Shown here in pieces: positions 12,145 through 23,690 of a DNA stretch of 64,000 nt. The stretch comes from Daphnia pulex (lineage: Eukaryota > Arthropoda > Branchiopoda > Diplostraca > Daphniidae). The translations under genes and the position numbers were made by a program. The DNA lies in contig NC_060019.1 in NCBI RefSeq assembly GCF_021134715.1, forward strand, positions 11,174,001-11,238,000. Direction: 5' to 3'. Every line of letters begins with the position of its first letter. Position 1 is the first letter of the stretch. The notes under the pieces are model-generated. The model saw only the letters and a program-made list of their open reading frames with translations, ran no database searches and was not told the DNA's origin.

Positions 12145-13637
12145 ATGGCGCTAACAGATCTAAAAATGAGAATGCAGACAAAGGCCTCTGTCGACACCGT
12201 CTCCGGAACCAAGGTTACAGTTGTGGGTGTCGGACAGGTAAAACCTTAAGACATTTTTTGATTTTTATCAGAGTGCATTTATTTATTAATTTATTATGTT
12301 ACGATAATTTATTCTGCGTTTTAAAGGTCGGCATTTCAATTGCATTTAGCATCATGACCCAGGTGAGAATACTGCGATTTGTGTCCTTTTGCATTTTTAA
12401 ATATTTGTGTTGTATTGTATACGTAGGGTATCGCTTCTGAAATGACGTTGGTGGACGTGATGGAGGACAAACTAAAAGGAGAATTAATGGATTTGCAACA
12501 CGGATTGACTTTCCTCGACAACATGAAAATAACTGCCGGTTCAGGTAATCAAATCAAAATATCACAAATTTTTACGACATTAAGTTCTAACCGATTTATT
12601 GTTACCGTTGAGTTTAGATTACGCACTATCTGCTGGATCAAAATTATGTATTGTGACGGCTGGAGCTCAAATGCGTGAAGGCGAGTCCCGATTGGACTTG
12701 GATCAGCGCAACACGAATATTTTAAAAGACATCATTCCCAAACTTGTCCAATACAGTCCCGACACCATTCTCCTCATCGTTTCCGATCCTGTTGACTTGT
12801 TGACTTATGTGGCTTGGAAACTCAGTGGGTTGCCAAAGGAACGTGTCATCGGGTCTGGGACCAATGTAGATTCTTCTCGATTCCGTTTTCTTCTTTCCGA
12901 ACGATTCGACGTTGCGCCAACTTCGATACACGGCTGGATTATTGGAGAACATGGTGACTCGAGCGGTATGTCTGAAAATATTGTAAATCCTTTTTTACGT
13001 AACCCTCTAAGCTTGTTATTAACTATTTCTAGTTCCTGTCTGGTCAGGCGTCGATGTGGCCGGTGTTCGTTTGAGGGATCTTAAGTAATATTTATTCACA
13101 ACGATAAATTTTTATATACATATTTTATTAACAAGTTTTAATTAACTAAATTAGTCCTGCGGCAGGCACTAGTGAAGACACGGAAAACTGGAATAGTATC
13201 CACAGACAAGTCATTCAGAGGTATGTCAATGTAGCAATACAATTCTAGCGAGTTAAAAAATGCATTAAACCCTTTTTTTTTTTCTTAGCGCTTATGAAAT
13301 AATTCGCTTGAAGGGATATCCTTCTTGGGCGATGGCTTTAAGCGTTTCTGTTCTTACCCGAGCCATTTTAAATAATACTCGAAACGTGTACGCCGTTTCA
13401 ACATTTGTCGAAGTACCGTAACTTTGCTATACCATTGAGTTACACAGTTTTAACGACTTTAATTTTAATTAGGGAATACATGGAGTCCAGTGTCCTGTTT
13501 TTCTTTCTGTGCCGTGTGTTCTGGGTGAAAATGGGATTACTGACGTCATACAACAAACTTTAACCGAGGATGAGCGTACTCAGTTTCAGAAATCAGCGGC
13601 AACTTTAAACGAAGTTCAGTCAAACTTGGTGTTCTGA
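12145..13637 (+). CDS. L-lactate dehydrogenase paralogue with altered active-site positions
   Basis: Eight exons (12145-12237, 12327-12362, 12427-12544, 12618-12965, 13033-13084, 13155-13220, 13289-13412, 13473-13637) give 333 residues, the normal LDH length. Visible hallmarks are the NAD-binding VGVGQVG loop (26-32), [18 protein letters not shown], AGAxxxEGESR, and [12 protein letters not shown]. Catalytic His194 lies in GEHGDSS, with Asp167, Arg170 and Arg107 also present. LDH reduces pyruvate to lactate with NADH in the cytosol. Three pocket positions differ from what I recall as canonical (dogfish numbering in brackets): the specificity residue Gln(102) is Met101, Asn(140) of SNPVD is Asp139, and Thr(246) is Pro249. 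The fold looks intact and no frame break was seen, so this is probably an expressed but functionally shifted paralogue. It could instead be an enzyme losing function. The start was chosen as the ATG 24 codons ahead of the Rossmann strand. Confidence 0.9.
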
Positions 13638-13770
13638 AAATGTTAAGAGTTATGTATAAATACAAACAGTTATACATACTGGTTCTTATTATTGTTTCTT
13701 CTGTCGCTCGAGGGGAGCTAACACACCATCTAGCGATGTTGGAAACAAATACGGAATGCTGCCATCTACC

Positions 13771-13776
13771 AATAAA
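13771..13776 (+). terminator. Polyadenylation signal of the LDH gene
   Basis: A canonical AATAAA lies 134 bases after the LDH stop codon on the same strand. Cleavage would be expected 10-30 bases further on. Confidence 0.5.
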
Positions 13777-16010
13777 AATGAAAGAGGGGAAATTGTTGGA
13801 GGACTGTTTGAGTGTGCAGTTGAAATTTTTCAATTTTCGTAAAGCCAAAAACCCACACAGTCTTACTCACAGTCATTCAGAAAGTCCGAAACCGTTCGCT
13901 GACTTCGCTCTGTTCCAGTAATTTACTGAGGTTCGTAAAATGGCAACACCACTTCTCAGTTCTCACGGAAGTTCGTCTGCACAAATCTGCACAAGTGTGC
14001 AAGTCTTCACACAAATGTGCAGTCTTCAAGAGTGAAAATTTGCATAAATTCTTTAAATTGTAACTTGTTAAGTGGCTGCAGGTGGGTAAGCGGTAGTATG
14101 TACTTAGACTTAGGCAACACTCCACTTAGGCACATGGATGCCTGATGATGAATTGGTGAATGGTGAGTGTTGTGTTGTGTGTGTCTGTCTGTCTAAGTTT
14201 CAAACATTGAATGGATTGATTGTAACATTATAGTGACCATTTTTAATTAAATGAGTGGGTAAACGTGGCTTTTTTTTCTCGATTGCCTCACCTTTGCTAA
14301 CCACGAGCGTCCCCTTAACCCCTAATAACGTGGTTGAAACAAAGTGCTGAGTCAAATCAAGGAAGTGTTTGAAACAGCTCATGTTCCTTGCCCAGATTAC
14401 GTTGGTGCAAAAAGAGAGCAACAGATTGTTACACCTGCATTGGATTTTCCATCTCAAGATAATTTTATTCAGTTTTTTTATTAGGTCTAAATAACTCCAC
14501 CATTTATCTCCAATGTAACAGCAGCAAGTCGAAGGTTTTTCGAGTAAAGTGTGACTAGTTAAAGTTTTACTTCTGCTTGTAAAGAATCCAGCAATGTAGG
14601 ACGAGAACTCAGACATTCAGTGACAGCAGCACCTACCTTACATGAATTTCCGATGCAATTTATGCCTAAAATAAGAAGAATTCAAAATCTCCACAGTCTA
14701 CATGGGGGTTGGCATGAAAGATAACAAAGAAAGACTTAAGCAGCCCGTGATTGTGTGTGTAAGTATTAAAAAAAACTTTTTCTGAAAATGTTAACGAAAT
14801 TTCTCATTTCTTCGTTCAGACTCTGGATTCTCTGGGTCACGACCGTCATTGGCGCGAATGCTGGTTCATTGCAAAACTCATCTTTGTCGAAATCTGACAT
14901 CCGGGAAGAAATTAGAATTGGTGATGTAACACTTGCCATGGACGGTAATGACAGTACACTACTCGAGCCCACTTTATCCCTCATAGAATGAACTGTTTCT
15001 GGAGTGTTAACCAAGATGGAATTTGAAAATCTCCTTAGCACGAGCAACTATCTACGAGGCAACAGACCAACTATATGAGGCAGATGACTCCCACGATAGA
15101 GTTAAAAACAGAGCAAAAGGTATATAAAATAATGCAAAATTTTAAGAAAAATGCAAAATTTCGAAGAATTACGTAGTTGAAGGAGGTTCTGAAAAAAAAA
15201 AAATGCGGCGTCATTTTCATCATTCACGTCGATCCGCGTCGGATGTCGATTGATTCTTTCAAGTTATGGCTGCTCGAAATGCTCGGTCCAGTTTTACAAA
15301 CAAGTAGGCCCTAGCTTACGTCTAAACTTGGGCCAGTTCTGCATGTATGAACGGCCTTACGACTGCAGGACAACCAACTCCTGATTGAATTATTTAAAGG
15401 TAAATAAGCTGATTGCCAACTATTTATAGGAAAATTTTTACAATTTGTATTTATTAGTAGAGTTCTTGTTGGCACAACAATTGAAGAACTATTTCGTCAT
15501 GCTAACTTATCGACCATACTGACCGATTGATGTCGCTCAACTCATGCTATTGCCTTGTCCTGTCCAAATGCCAATTGGTTTCCGCACTTGCAAGTAATCC
15601 TTCGGTCGCTGACTGGCATCTTTTGACATACATCTTAATGGGCCGTAAAGCTGGCTTCTTGGTCTTGTCGCCAAAAGCGAAGATGAAAAGTTCCAGAAAA
15701 TTAAAGAAGTATGGCCTATTTTTTTCTACTTAATTAGCAGATTACAGATTAAGCAGAAGGACCTTTGTCTTTGTAAAACATAAATGTTGCGAATTTTGAC
15801 GGTAGATGACGACCGATATTGTTCTCGTGGCTAACAAATGTCGCGATTGTGTCTTGGTTGTGTTTTGAAGTAATGTTTTCCTTTTAATGTTTACCATAAT
15901 TTCATTTTTTGCTTCTTTTTTTATTTAGTTTTGCTTAATATGAGAATCATCTGGATTTCTTTCCAAGCAAAAGTAAAAGGGTATCACGGTCGACTAAGTT
16001 CTTTGTTTGC
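13777..16010. other. Gene-poor region, no supported gene
   Basis: AT-rich DNA with GT/GTCT low complexity near 14165-14195 and short open frames only. A signal-peptide-like frame at 13640-13921 lies in the LDH 3' UTR and is discounted. I see nothing else I can support. Confidence 0.5.
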
Positions 16011-16199
16011 TAACCCGTTGGCTGCTACCTTGACCCTAGCTGGCTGACCTTGCCCTCTTTAACTTCGGGATTTGAGGTATTGCTAGGTGTCGCTTCCATC
16101 TTCTTTGAAATTTCTGGTACATTAATATGTAACATCCATTCTAATTTCAAGTTAATCCTGCGATATTCCATGGATTCAATCAATTGAACCTGACGAGAG

Positions 16200-16504
16200 A
16201 TGAAAGCTCAGCGACGACTAACTGACGTGCTGTTATTCAGCAATATTGCTCACTTGCGTGATGTCCTTTCGTCGCTCCGAATCATGGGGGAGTTGAGCTT
16301 GCTTCAGCTACGCGGCCAGCTGCCAGCATCATTGGATTACCCAGCCGACTTGTAAGTTACCCCAGCTCTAAACACAGCACAGAGTTTTACTCTTTAGATA
16401 TTATGTGTGGCTGTTTGCGATGTGTGATGGCGTTTTCTTGAGTGCGACGACTAATCGCTCCCTAGCAAAACTGGCTTCGCACTCCTCTCTTCTTCCTTGT
16501 CCAG
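16200..16504 (+). CDS. Possible two-exon fragment of an unidentified gene
   Basis: An ATG at 16200 opens 50 codons to a GTAAGT donor after 16351. An acceptor (CTCTTTAG) leads to a second stretch, 16398-16504, open in the matching frame for 35 codons, ending at CAG|GTAATC. The joined peptide (starting MKAQRRLTDVLLFSNIAHLR) has no motif I know. The duplicated unit at 18.9-19.3 kb does not keep this frame, so chance openness or an lncRNA is quite possible. Confidence 0.2.
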
Positions 16505-16520
16505 GTAATCTCCCTGAGCA

Positions 16521-16561
16521 CAGTCAATCAAGGCAGAGTCTCCCCCTGTCTTGATTGACTG
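16521..16561 (+). ncRNA. Stable hairpin, copy 1 (possible structured RNA)
   Basis: Arms CAGTCAATCAAGGCAG and CTGTCTTGATTGACTG pair over 16 positions with one G-U, closing a 9-base loop of AGTCTCCCC. A second copy at 19270-19310 pairs just as fully. The hairpin begins 17 bases after the donor-like CAG|GTAATC at 16504. Confidence 0.45.
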
Positions 16562-17047
16562 AACTTTGCAAGGAAAATTGAACATTTCACTTTAATAGAT
16601 AAATTTAATGAAGGTAAATGATAAAAATGCATGAGCGATGATAAACATATGTACATAACAGTGTCAATAAGATTGTAAATAGTTATATTTTCTTTATGAA
16701 ATATTTAAAATACAATGTAATCTATATCTATCTTAAATGTCCCAATTTATTTTCATCATCTTTCACTTTCTTCTTCTGTTTTTTGTTTTCATTTTCATAG
16801 TATATACTGCACCAGCAAATTAAATTAAATAAAAGACCCATAATTTTATTAGATGGCAGGGGACCTGTTGCTTTCTCAACCACGATAATAACACAGCGTT
16901 ATTATTTGTTTGGCGCAGAAAGTTTTTGTTTTAGCAGTTGCCGATTGAATCAATCCTAGATCATGTAAGATCAGGTTGCCTCAATCATATACTGTGTGGA
17001 TGAGATTTGAGTGACAAAGATGGAAGAGATTTGACATGACAGACAAA

Positions 17048-17173
17048 TTAACGAACAACACACTGAACTGTGACACCAAGGATAGTAGCAGCAACAGCTT
17101 TAAACACACCTTTCACCATCTCCTCATTAGGCAGCATCCCCAGTAACAGACGAACATCAATGGCCATTGAAAC
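17048..17173 (-). CDS. Terminal exon of an unidentified minus-strand gene
   Basis: On the minus strand a strong acceptor (pyrimidine tract, then CTGTAG|G) opens 41 codons and a TAA. The peptide starts VSMAIDVRLLLGMLPNEEM and ends with the hydrophobic stretch AVAATILGVTVQCVVR. Diverged, frame-broken relatives of this exon lie on the same strand at about 23140-23270 and 24700-24830. That suggests a local gene family with this copy the best preserved. Upstream exons were not resolved. I do not recognise the family. Confidence 0.35.
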   Translation of the reverse strand, partial: VSMAIDVRLLLGMLPNEEMVKGVFKAVAATILGVTVQCVVR

Positions 17174-17667
17174 CTACAGAGTACGGAGAAAAAGAAAGAT
17201 TTATCACAAGTAACTGAAGTAAGATCATCAAGTGCAGAATGAAAGGAATGCAGTTTAAAGTTTAAAAGGTGATACGTAAACTCGTAAAGGTAGCAGAATA
17301 AGATATTTCGTCAACAATCTGGAATCAATAACAGATGTAGAAGCATCTAGAAGCACTCCTCGTCTGTTCTGATGTGTGTGCTCTGTGTGTGCTGCGGTTG
17401 AGGACGAGATACAAATTTGCAGGGATGAATATTACGTGAGTATCACAGTTATTTGCCCTTATTTGTTACTAGTTCTTTTAATTGAGTGTCAATGTATCAA
17501 CAAGCGAGATTGGATCGGACATTGTTTTCATGGTACTGTCAAACGTTTCTTCTTTCTGACGCTAGACAACATAGCTTTTGATCCTTTTCCACTCAGTTTA
17601 GTTACGCTTACTTTGCTTCTCGCTGCTATTACAAACAAACTTTTGGGTGATAACTGTCAGTTTCTGT

Positions 17668-18068
17668 ATCTACAACAAAGCTCACTTGTTAGATTTTTAA
17701 TATTGTGTTTTTTTTTCTACTTCCGGTTTTCTCTTTTCAGTCAGTAGTTTAGTAAATAGTCATCTGAAGTACAAACGAACTACATATTCGTGATCCTCGT
17801 TCAATTTGTGGTAAAGTTCATGTTTTATTTTGTACGAAAGCGTACTTCCGGTTTCAAAAATTTTCCTGAACTATTGTTCAGGAAAATTCTCGATTTTGAC
17901 CAAAATCTGGATTTCGCTTAAATTACACCTAATCGACCCCAAATTTTACGTAGATCACGAATATTTAGTTTATTTTGACGACAGCTCAATGGTTAAGGCG
18001 CTATCGCTTACTTCCGGTGTACTTCCGGAAAATTTGCATAAAACTAGCAAGTGAGCTTTGTTCTCTGT
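17668..18068. mobile_element. MITE-like non-autonomous element
   Basis: The 15-mer AACAAAGCTCACTTG at 17674-17688 is repeated exactly, inverted, at 18048-18062. Flanking TCTACA sequences are also inverted, giving imperfect terminal inverted repeats about 400 bases apart. The interior has no coding frame. It holds four ACTTCCGG motifs and a perfect 13-base-pair hairpin (arms 17859-17871 and 17876-17888). A clear target-site duplication was not identified. Confidence 0.5.
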
Positions 18069-18933
18069 AGAATTCTGAAGACTCCATGCTAATTTTAAGC
18101 AAAGAGAAATGGTCTTTTTGATTACTTTTATGACTTGTGACCATCTAAGGCCAGTCCTTTAGATATTTAGTTTTGAACGTGTCAAATAGATGGCGTGAAA
18201 GAATGTTGTTTGTTGTGTCAGATATGGGCTTATGGCGGCTCGTTGCCAAAAGTTTAGCTACAGCTATTTTCTTCGAAAATTACCAAAGAATTCGCTGGTA
18301 AATTGACTATGTGTGCAATTTGTTTAGCATGTGTTCTTAACCGTTTATGTGTTTAATAACATCATCATTTCTCATCCTTTTCCAGGAGAAAATGTGAAAG
18401 GTGCATGAAGCCTGTACTGTCAACTATTGTGTTAAAAATCCTGGTATCCTACTGAATGTGTCATCAAAGTGACAGAGTGGTAACAACCAACGCTAGCTTT
18501 AGTGCAGTATTGCTGGAACATAGTCTTCTCATCTTTTATCAGGATTCATCACTATTATCGGCTGAATCATTCTATGGGACTTGCCAGATCACCAACCCCA
18601 GCATGGACCAATCTCTCATTCCATCTTCTAGAGAAGCTTGGATAACTGATTGGCGGTTTAGTGTGTAAGTTTACTTGTCATGTCACTGAACTTATTTTGT
18701 TGCAGTCTTAATGTATTTCAAGTATTGTTCTGCACTTAGTCTATCTAATTTTTTAAGTTTAATTATTCTTTTAGATCATAGACATCAAGCACATTGATGC
18801 CACAAATTATAGACAAGGTGACTTTATTTTTTATTTGCAGGTCCTTAGGTTTCTAATGTAGCATGACCGACTTTATGAGAAGTTATGACCATTGAACAAA
18901 AAGGACAATGACTATACACTTGTACAGTCAAGG

Positions 18934-19310
18934 TAACCCGTTGGCTGCTACCCTTGAATATATCCCCTTTTACTTCATGAAAATGTTAACAGGCCCTCTT
19001 GATTTGAGGTATTGCTTTCTGTCGCTAAAATTTTATTTAAAATAACTGTCCTAATAAATGTTCATTCTGCCCACAGGTAACTCCTTCGCTACTTATCATG
19101 GACTTCATCCATTGGTGAAAACCAATGACATCCAGGAGGAAAAAAGTGTGCTGGTCGAACGGGGACTTGCAAGCTAAGCCGGAAGCCTACTATATGATTA
19201 ATCGCTCTCGTAATAACTGTTCCTCAACTCTTCGCTTATTTTCCGGTTTCTCCTTCCAATCCCTGTCTGCAGTCAATTAAGGCAGTGTCTCCCCCTGTCT
19301 TGATTGATTG
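18934..19310 (+). repeat. Direct-repeat unit 2 (TAACCCG block to hairpin)
   Basis: Second copy of the unit at 16011-16561: the same opening 19-mer at 18934-18952, the TTTGAGGTATTGC block, and the terminal hairpin. Between the blocks similarity is patchy. Confidence 0.6.
19270..19310 (+). ncRNA. Stable hairpin, copy 2 (possible structured RNA)
   Basis: Arms CAGTCAATTAAGGCAG and CTGTCTTGATTGATTG pair over all 16 positions if G-U is allowed. Differences from copy 1 (C to T in the left arm, C to T in the right arm) turn Watson-Crick pairs into G-U pairs without opening the stem. The CTCCCC loop core is identical. Confidence 0.45.
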
Positions 19311-19479
19311 CATTTTGCATGTGCGAGTTTTTAAAGCAATTTATCACCCAAATGACACAAAAGAAGTTGGTTAGGTTTGTTTTATTTGGGTATAAATTGT
19401 TTTAAAACTTGTACTAATAATCAATTGCCTTGTACCGGACGCTCTGTTTATTAAATTTGTAATAATTTTGGGATATTAT

Positions 19480-19640
19480 ATATAATAATAATTAACTTAA
19501 ATGAATTAAATTAAATTTAATTCAATTAATTTAATTCAATTAAAATTAATTAAAATTACATATATTTAATTCCATTAAAATAATTTAAAATTAATTTCAT
19601 AAAATTGAATTTTTTTATTTTATTAATATGAATATTTATT
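19480..19640. repeat. AT-only low-complexity tract
   Basis: Interspersed AATTAA, TTAAATT and AATTAATT units almost free of G and C. Confidence 0.8.
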
Positions 19641-22329
19641 AAAGTTTGGATTTCGGATTTGAACGTGTATATTTAATGAGTTTTGTACATGATTAGATGA
19701 AACAACAATCAAGTTCACAAAATTAAACAAGTTATTTCAGGTTTAAGTTCCAAGTATAAAGTAAATAATCTGAACGTTGCTTAAAACTACCGCACAAAAG
19801 AACTTTCACCAATTTGAGCTACAACATACCATATTGAGAAACAAAATACCATCACTTCGTCTGAATTATATACTACACGTTGGAAAACATAATAGAAAAT
19901 ATTTTAGTAGACAACTCGAATTGCACTGGCAAATCAACTGTATGATAAAACCAGTATCAGCTACTTCAAGGACTTCAGGAAGATCCAGCATAACAACAGC
20001 TTGAACAGGAACCAAACTGCAAAACCACCACCTTACATTTCCATTAACTCCTGTGAGAAAACAGATATGATATTAAGCAGACAGTATCACATGTTATTTT
20101 TTTCCCATCAATTTTTTTTCCAACGTGGAAAATTGCCTAGTTTAAATTGTGACTTATTACTACATTTAATAGAAACCTACACACTTCCCAAGTTACAATT
20201 AATAAACTCATAAATTACCGTTTTTAGAGATATTCTGGCATCTATGCTTGAAGATTTGCTATGAGTCTTGCTACAACATTTTTGGATAACCCCAACATGA
20301 AATGCATGCAGCATTTGACTTTTCACATTGTCACCATATCCTGTTAGATAAAAGCAGAATCATTAATTAACATTTAAACCTATACCAGATGTTAACACAA
20401 TGAAAGACAATAAAGAGAACAATCATGTCGTAAATTTAAAATTTAGATGAAATCCGAGCAGCAGCAAACTCTTTAAATCACAAGACAAGATTGCGTAAAT
20501 AGTTATTAGAAAGGGAATTTGTGTTTTAGTTCAATAAAAAAGAAACTTACAAGTCAGCTCAGATTGATTAAGCGGGCGACTATCTTTTAACGAAGACTCT
20601 ACACCCACTACAACATTTTGATTAGACTTCATGAGACTCTCCCAATTACAACCCATAATCACAATCGAACTACCTTTTCAAGATGTCTTTGTTGCTGTTA
20701 CAATTCAAGTAACACTTCCCCAGTTCAGGATGACACCAGTAATGTAAACTGCTTCAAGAAGCTTCAGCTGAATTTGACTTGAACTCACTTTCACCAGCTG
20801 GCTGCAACAAAATCACCTGAATGACAGCAATGAAGCTCAGACTTTGCCATGTCCTCAAGTTCTTCAACAGATAAGGAAAGGGATCTCTCACCTGAATATA
20901 ATCTAGAATATCAATAGTATTATTGCAGAGATATTTATACAATTTAAGTATCTGCATGGAATATACTTACAATCAACCTGTACAGATAACCATGGACAAC
21001 AAGTCTGCGAAATGGACTGCATTTTAAGCCAACGTGGACAGATTATTAGATAGGTTCTTTTCCAATTGTTAACTCAAATGCCTGCAGAAGCCAAAATACT
21101 CTCTGAACTGGAAAAATAAAATATCTTCAAAACCAAACACAAATAACACATGTCAAGGATAACCATAGCTTACAATTTTAAAATAAATGTATCCTACAAT
21201 TTCTTGCAGAGGCAATTATTTACTTCACATTTAGATTACTTCTTTAGGTTGGAGGGAAGTGTCTGTTTTGATTGATTACCAATTGACAAAATTTTACAAA
21301 TGCTTTCTTAATTAGAAACACGAAATAATATGTCACAGATCTTCATGAACAAAGGTGCTAACTTGCTTTAATTAGCTAACACGCACTTTATTACCTTTAC
21401 AGATTCCTTCCTTCCAACACATTTGTCTTGCAACTTAGTAGACCCTCTTAAAGACACAACTTCATGGAACGGCAGTGACCACATGGAGAAAAGGAAATCA
21501 TGCTCTAACAAATAGATTGAAATAGATTAGCAAATGGGCTTTTCAACCAGTCCAAACTCTCGCGATTCACTTACTAGCTTTTATCTGGTTCACTTTCGGT
21601 TCAGCTTAGTGGAATGGCGAGAAAATCTCATCTTGTGACGAAACATGCAACATACAGCAAGAGACGACATTTTGGGAAGACAGGTCACATGATAGACAGG
21701 CAACATGATCAAATGGATTTTCCAATTTTAAATTGAAGGACCTTTTAATGTTACCCTTTAGTTCAGAAATTTTAATTTTAAATAATCTTATAGAATACAA
21801 GAAGTAATTAACATAGAAAATTGTCAGGAAAGAAATTACCTGACAATGCCTAAGGAGAACGTTATCTAACAACATCTTTGACTGCCACATTGCCTCAGCA
21901 CATCAGCACTTTGGTGGTCTTTGATATTTTGATGCCCCCCTTTGCCCTTTGCTACATTCCTCTAGAATACCATCACACTAAGTCTGAATAGTTCAATCCC
22001 TAAACACACTGAAATATTTAACCACCTAGCGACAGCCAACAGCCCTTAACATCCAGGGAGCAGGGACCACTGCAATAAAACACCAATTAATAATTCCTAA
22101 TCCCCGTGAAATTTAGGATCGATTAATTAAAAATTTGAGGCGGAATACATATGTTAATCATTTTCGTCGTTGAATGAATATCACACAAGTATTAACGCAT
22201 TTGGAAACCGAAAGTAGACCAGAAAATCAATCATGAAAAAATAACAAGCGAGTTTTGTTGGTGGAATACTTATCAATTATCACCCTAAAAAGCTACCTCT
22301 CAATAAATGCCGATAATTATTTCCAGGGA
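19641..22329. other. Gene-poor region with a faint third copy of the minus-strand family
   Basis: No convincing gene. A segment near 20795-20860 (CAGCTGGCTGC followed by GAAGCTCAGACTTTG) resembles segments at 22784-22850 and 24080-24150, so another, more eroded family copy may lie here. The remainder is AT-rich with short frames on both strands. Confidence 0.4.
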
Positions 22330-23690
22330 TTTACGAAGTACTGAAGCTACGTATTTGACAGCTGAGAATTAACAAACGCTTTAATAAAGACACTTCGTTA
22401 AAAATGGGATACATTGTGACACTTCGTTTGAAACTAACAGGAACCTCATTTAAAGATCAGAAACAAAGTTAAAAGCTAATAGAATATTGGTAAATAATTT
22501 GAAATTTTTCGGATACCTGGGCATTTTTCCATGGTGAGTAACAGCGGACTGAAGTGATCTAACTTCTCAGTGGAGTACGACAAGTTATGTAGCAACATAC
22601 AGGCATTAGAGCTAGATGACGAGAGTTGGGAAGATAATGTCGGCAAAGGCCAATATTGGCCCAAGAATCTCCATGCCACGACCCGACAAACTTTCTCTCT
22701 CTCTGGTTGAACTGAAAGTCGACACAAACTCCATTTCAACTTATCTGTCAAGTAGCGGACTAAGTACATCAAAAGTATTCACCAGCTGGCTGCGACAAAT
22801 CCGCAGCAAATCCACGAGGACGTTGGACTACCATGAATCTCAGATGTTACCAAACGGTTTACCCTACTTGAAAAATAATAAATAAATTTCTATCAAAGAA
22901 CAAAGTTTCATGCAACAAAAAAATATCTACTATCAATTATAAAAACCAGTTGGTTATTCTTTTGTCAAGTAATTTGGTCAAGTGGAATAATAATAGTTAC
23001 ACAAAAAGGCAATCCATTATCTTTCTTCCAAAGGCTTCAGCACTGTTTGATTGATTTAACATTTCTAGACATGTACATTAAAAAACCAACTAATTCTAAG
23101 TATCAAGACAACATTACTGTACATACCACATGTCCAAAGAAGGTGAAGAACGTAAGCAAAGAAACTGTAGATTCACCGACACCAGGGACAGCAGCAGCTT
23201 ATTCGAGTCAAGCACGTCTTTCACCATCTACGCATCGAGCGGCAAACACCATCATTCAACACCTTGAATTAATCTACCTTTCAAAAGTTAGGGGAAAAGA
23301 TTGTTTAAGCTTTGGAATTCAGTAGAAAACAATGATTATGAACAAAATAGTGGACAGTAAGCTGCATGGCCCTTGCGCATTTCCTCCTGAAGTGGAGGAG
23401 AAATCTTAAAATTATCCAACACCACCACCAGAATAGAAAAAAAAAAACTTACTTTAAAGTAAAAGTACTTCTCCATGTGACAAAACATCCCAACATGCAG
23501 CAAGAGTCTTCACAAAAGGTACAGCACTCCACAACAACACATGAAATTGACAAGTTTACATTGAAAGCTTTCAGACCTGTAAATTCACCACACAAAAAAA
23601 TTTCATAATATTAAAGAATTCAAGCAATTTATGACAACAATTTAGGAAAAAAAAAACCTTGCAGAAGCTATCTTATGACTTGCAATTGCA
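22330..23690 (-). pseudogene. Decayed family copy A of a tandem duplication
   Basis: This segment aligns by eye with the next one (23690-25060) along its length at very roughly 75-80 percent. A minus-strand piece, NLSYSTEKLDHFSPLLLTM, ends at a GT site near 22520 and looks like an exon; copy B has NLSYSTHKLDHFSPLLLTM in the same place. A piece near 23140-23270 resembles the intact exon at 17048-17173 but has indels and stops. I infer a duplicated and degenerating gene of unknown function. Confidence 0.4.

Larger units (their letters stand above)
16011..16561 (+). repeat. Direct-repeat unit 1 (TAACCCG block to hairpin)
   Basis: Starts with the 19-base block TAACCCGTTGGCTGCTACC and carries a GATTTGAGGTATTGC block about 50 bases later. 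It ends in a 41-base hairpin at 16521-16561. The same blocks recur in the same order and orientation at 18934-19310, while the spacing between them differs (510 versus 336 bases). Looks like an old duplication of a transcribed or structured unit. Confidence 0.6.

Noticed and set aside
13640-13921. Signal-peptide-like frame right after the LDH stop
   Set aside because: It starts 3 bases after the stop, overlaps the AATAAA signal and has no further domain. Taken as LDH 3' UTR.
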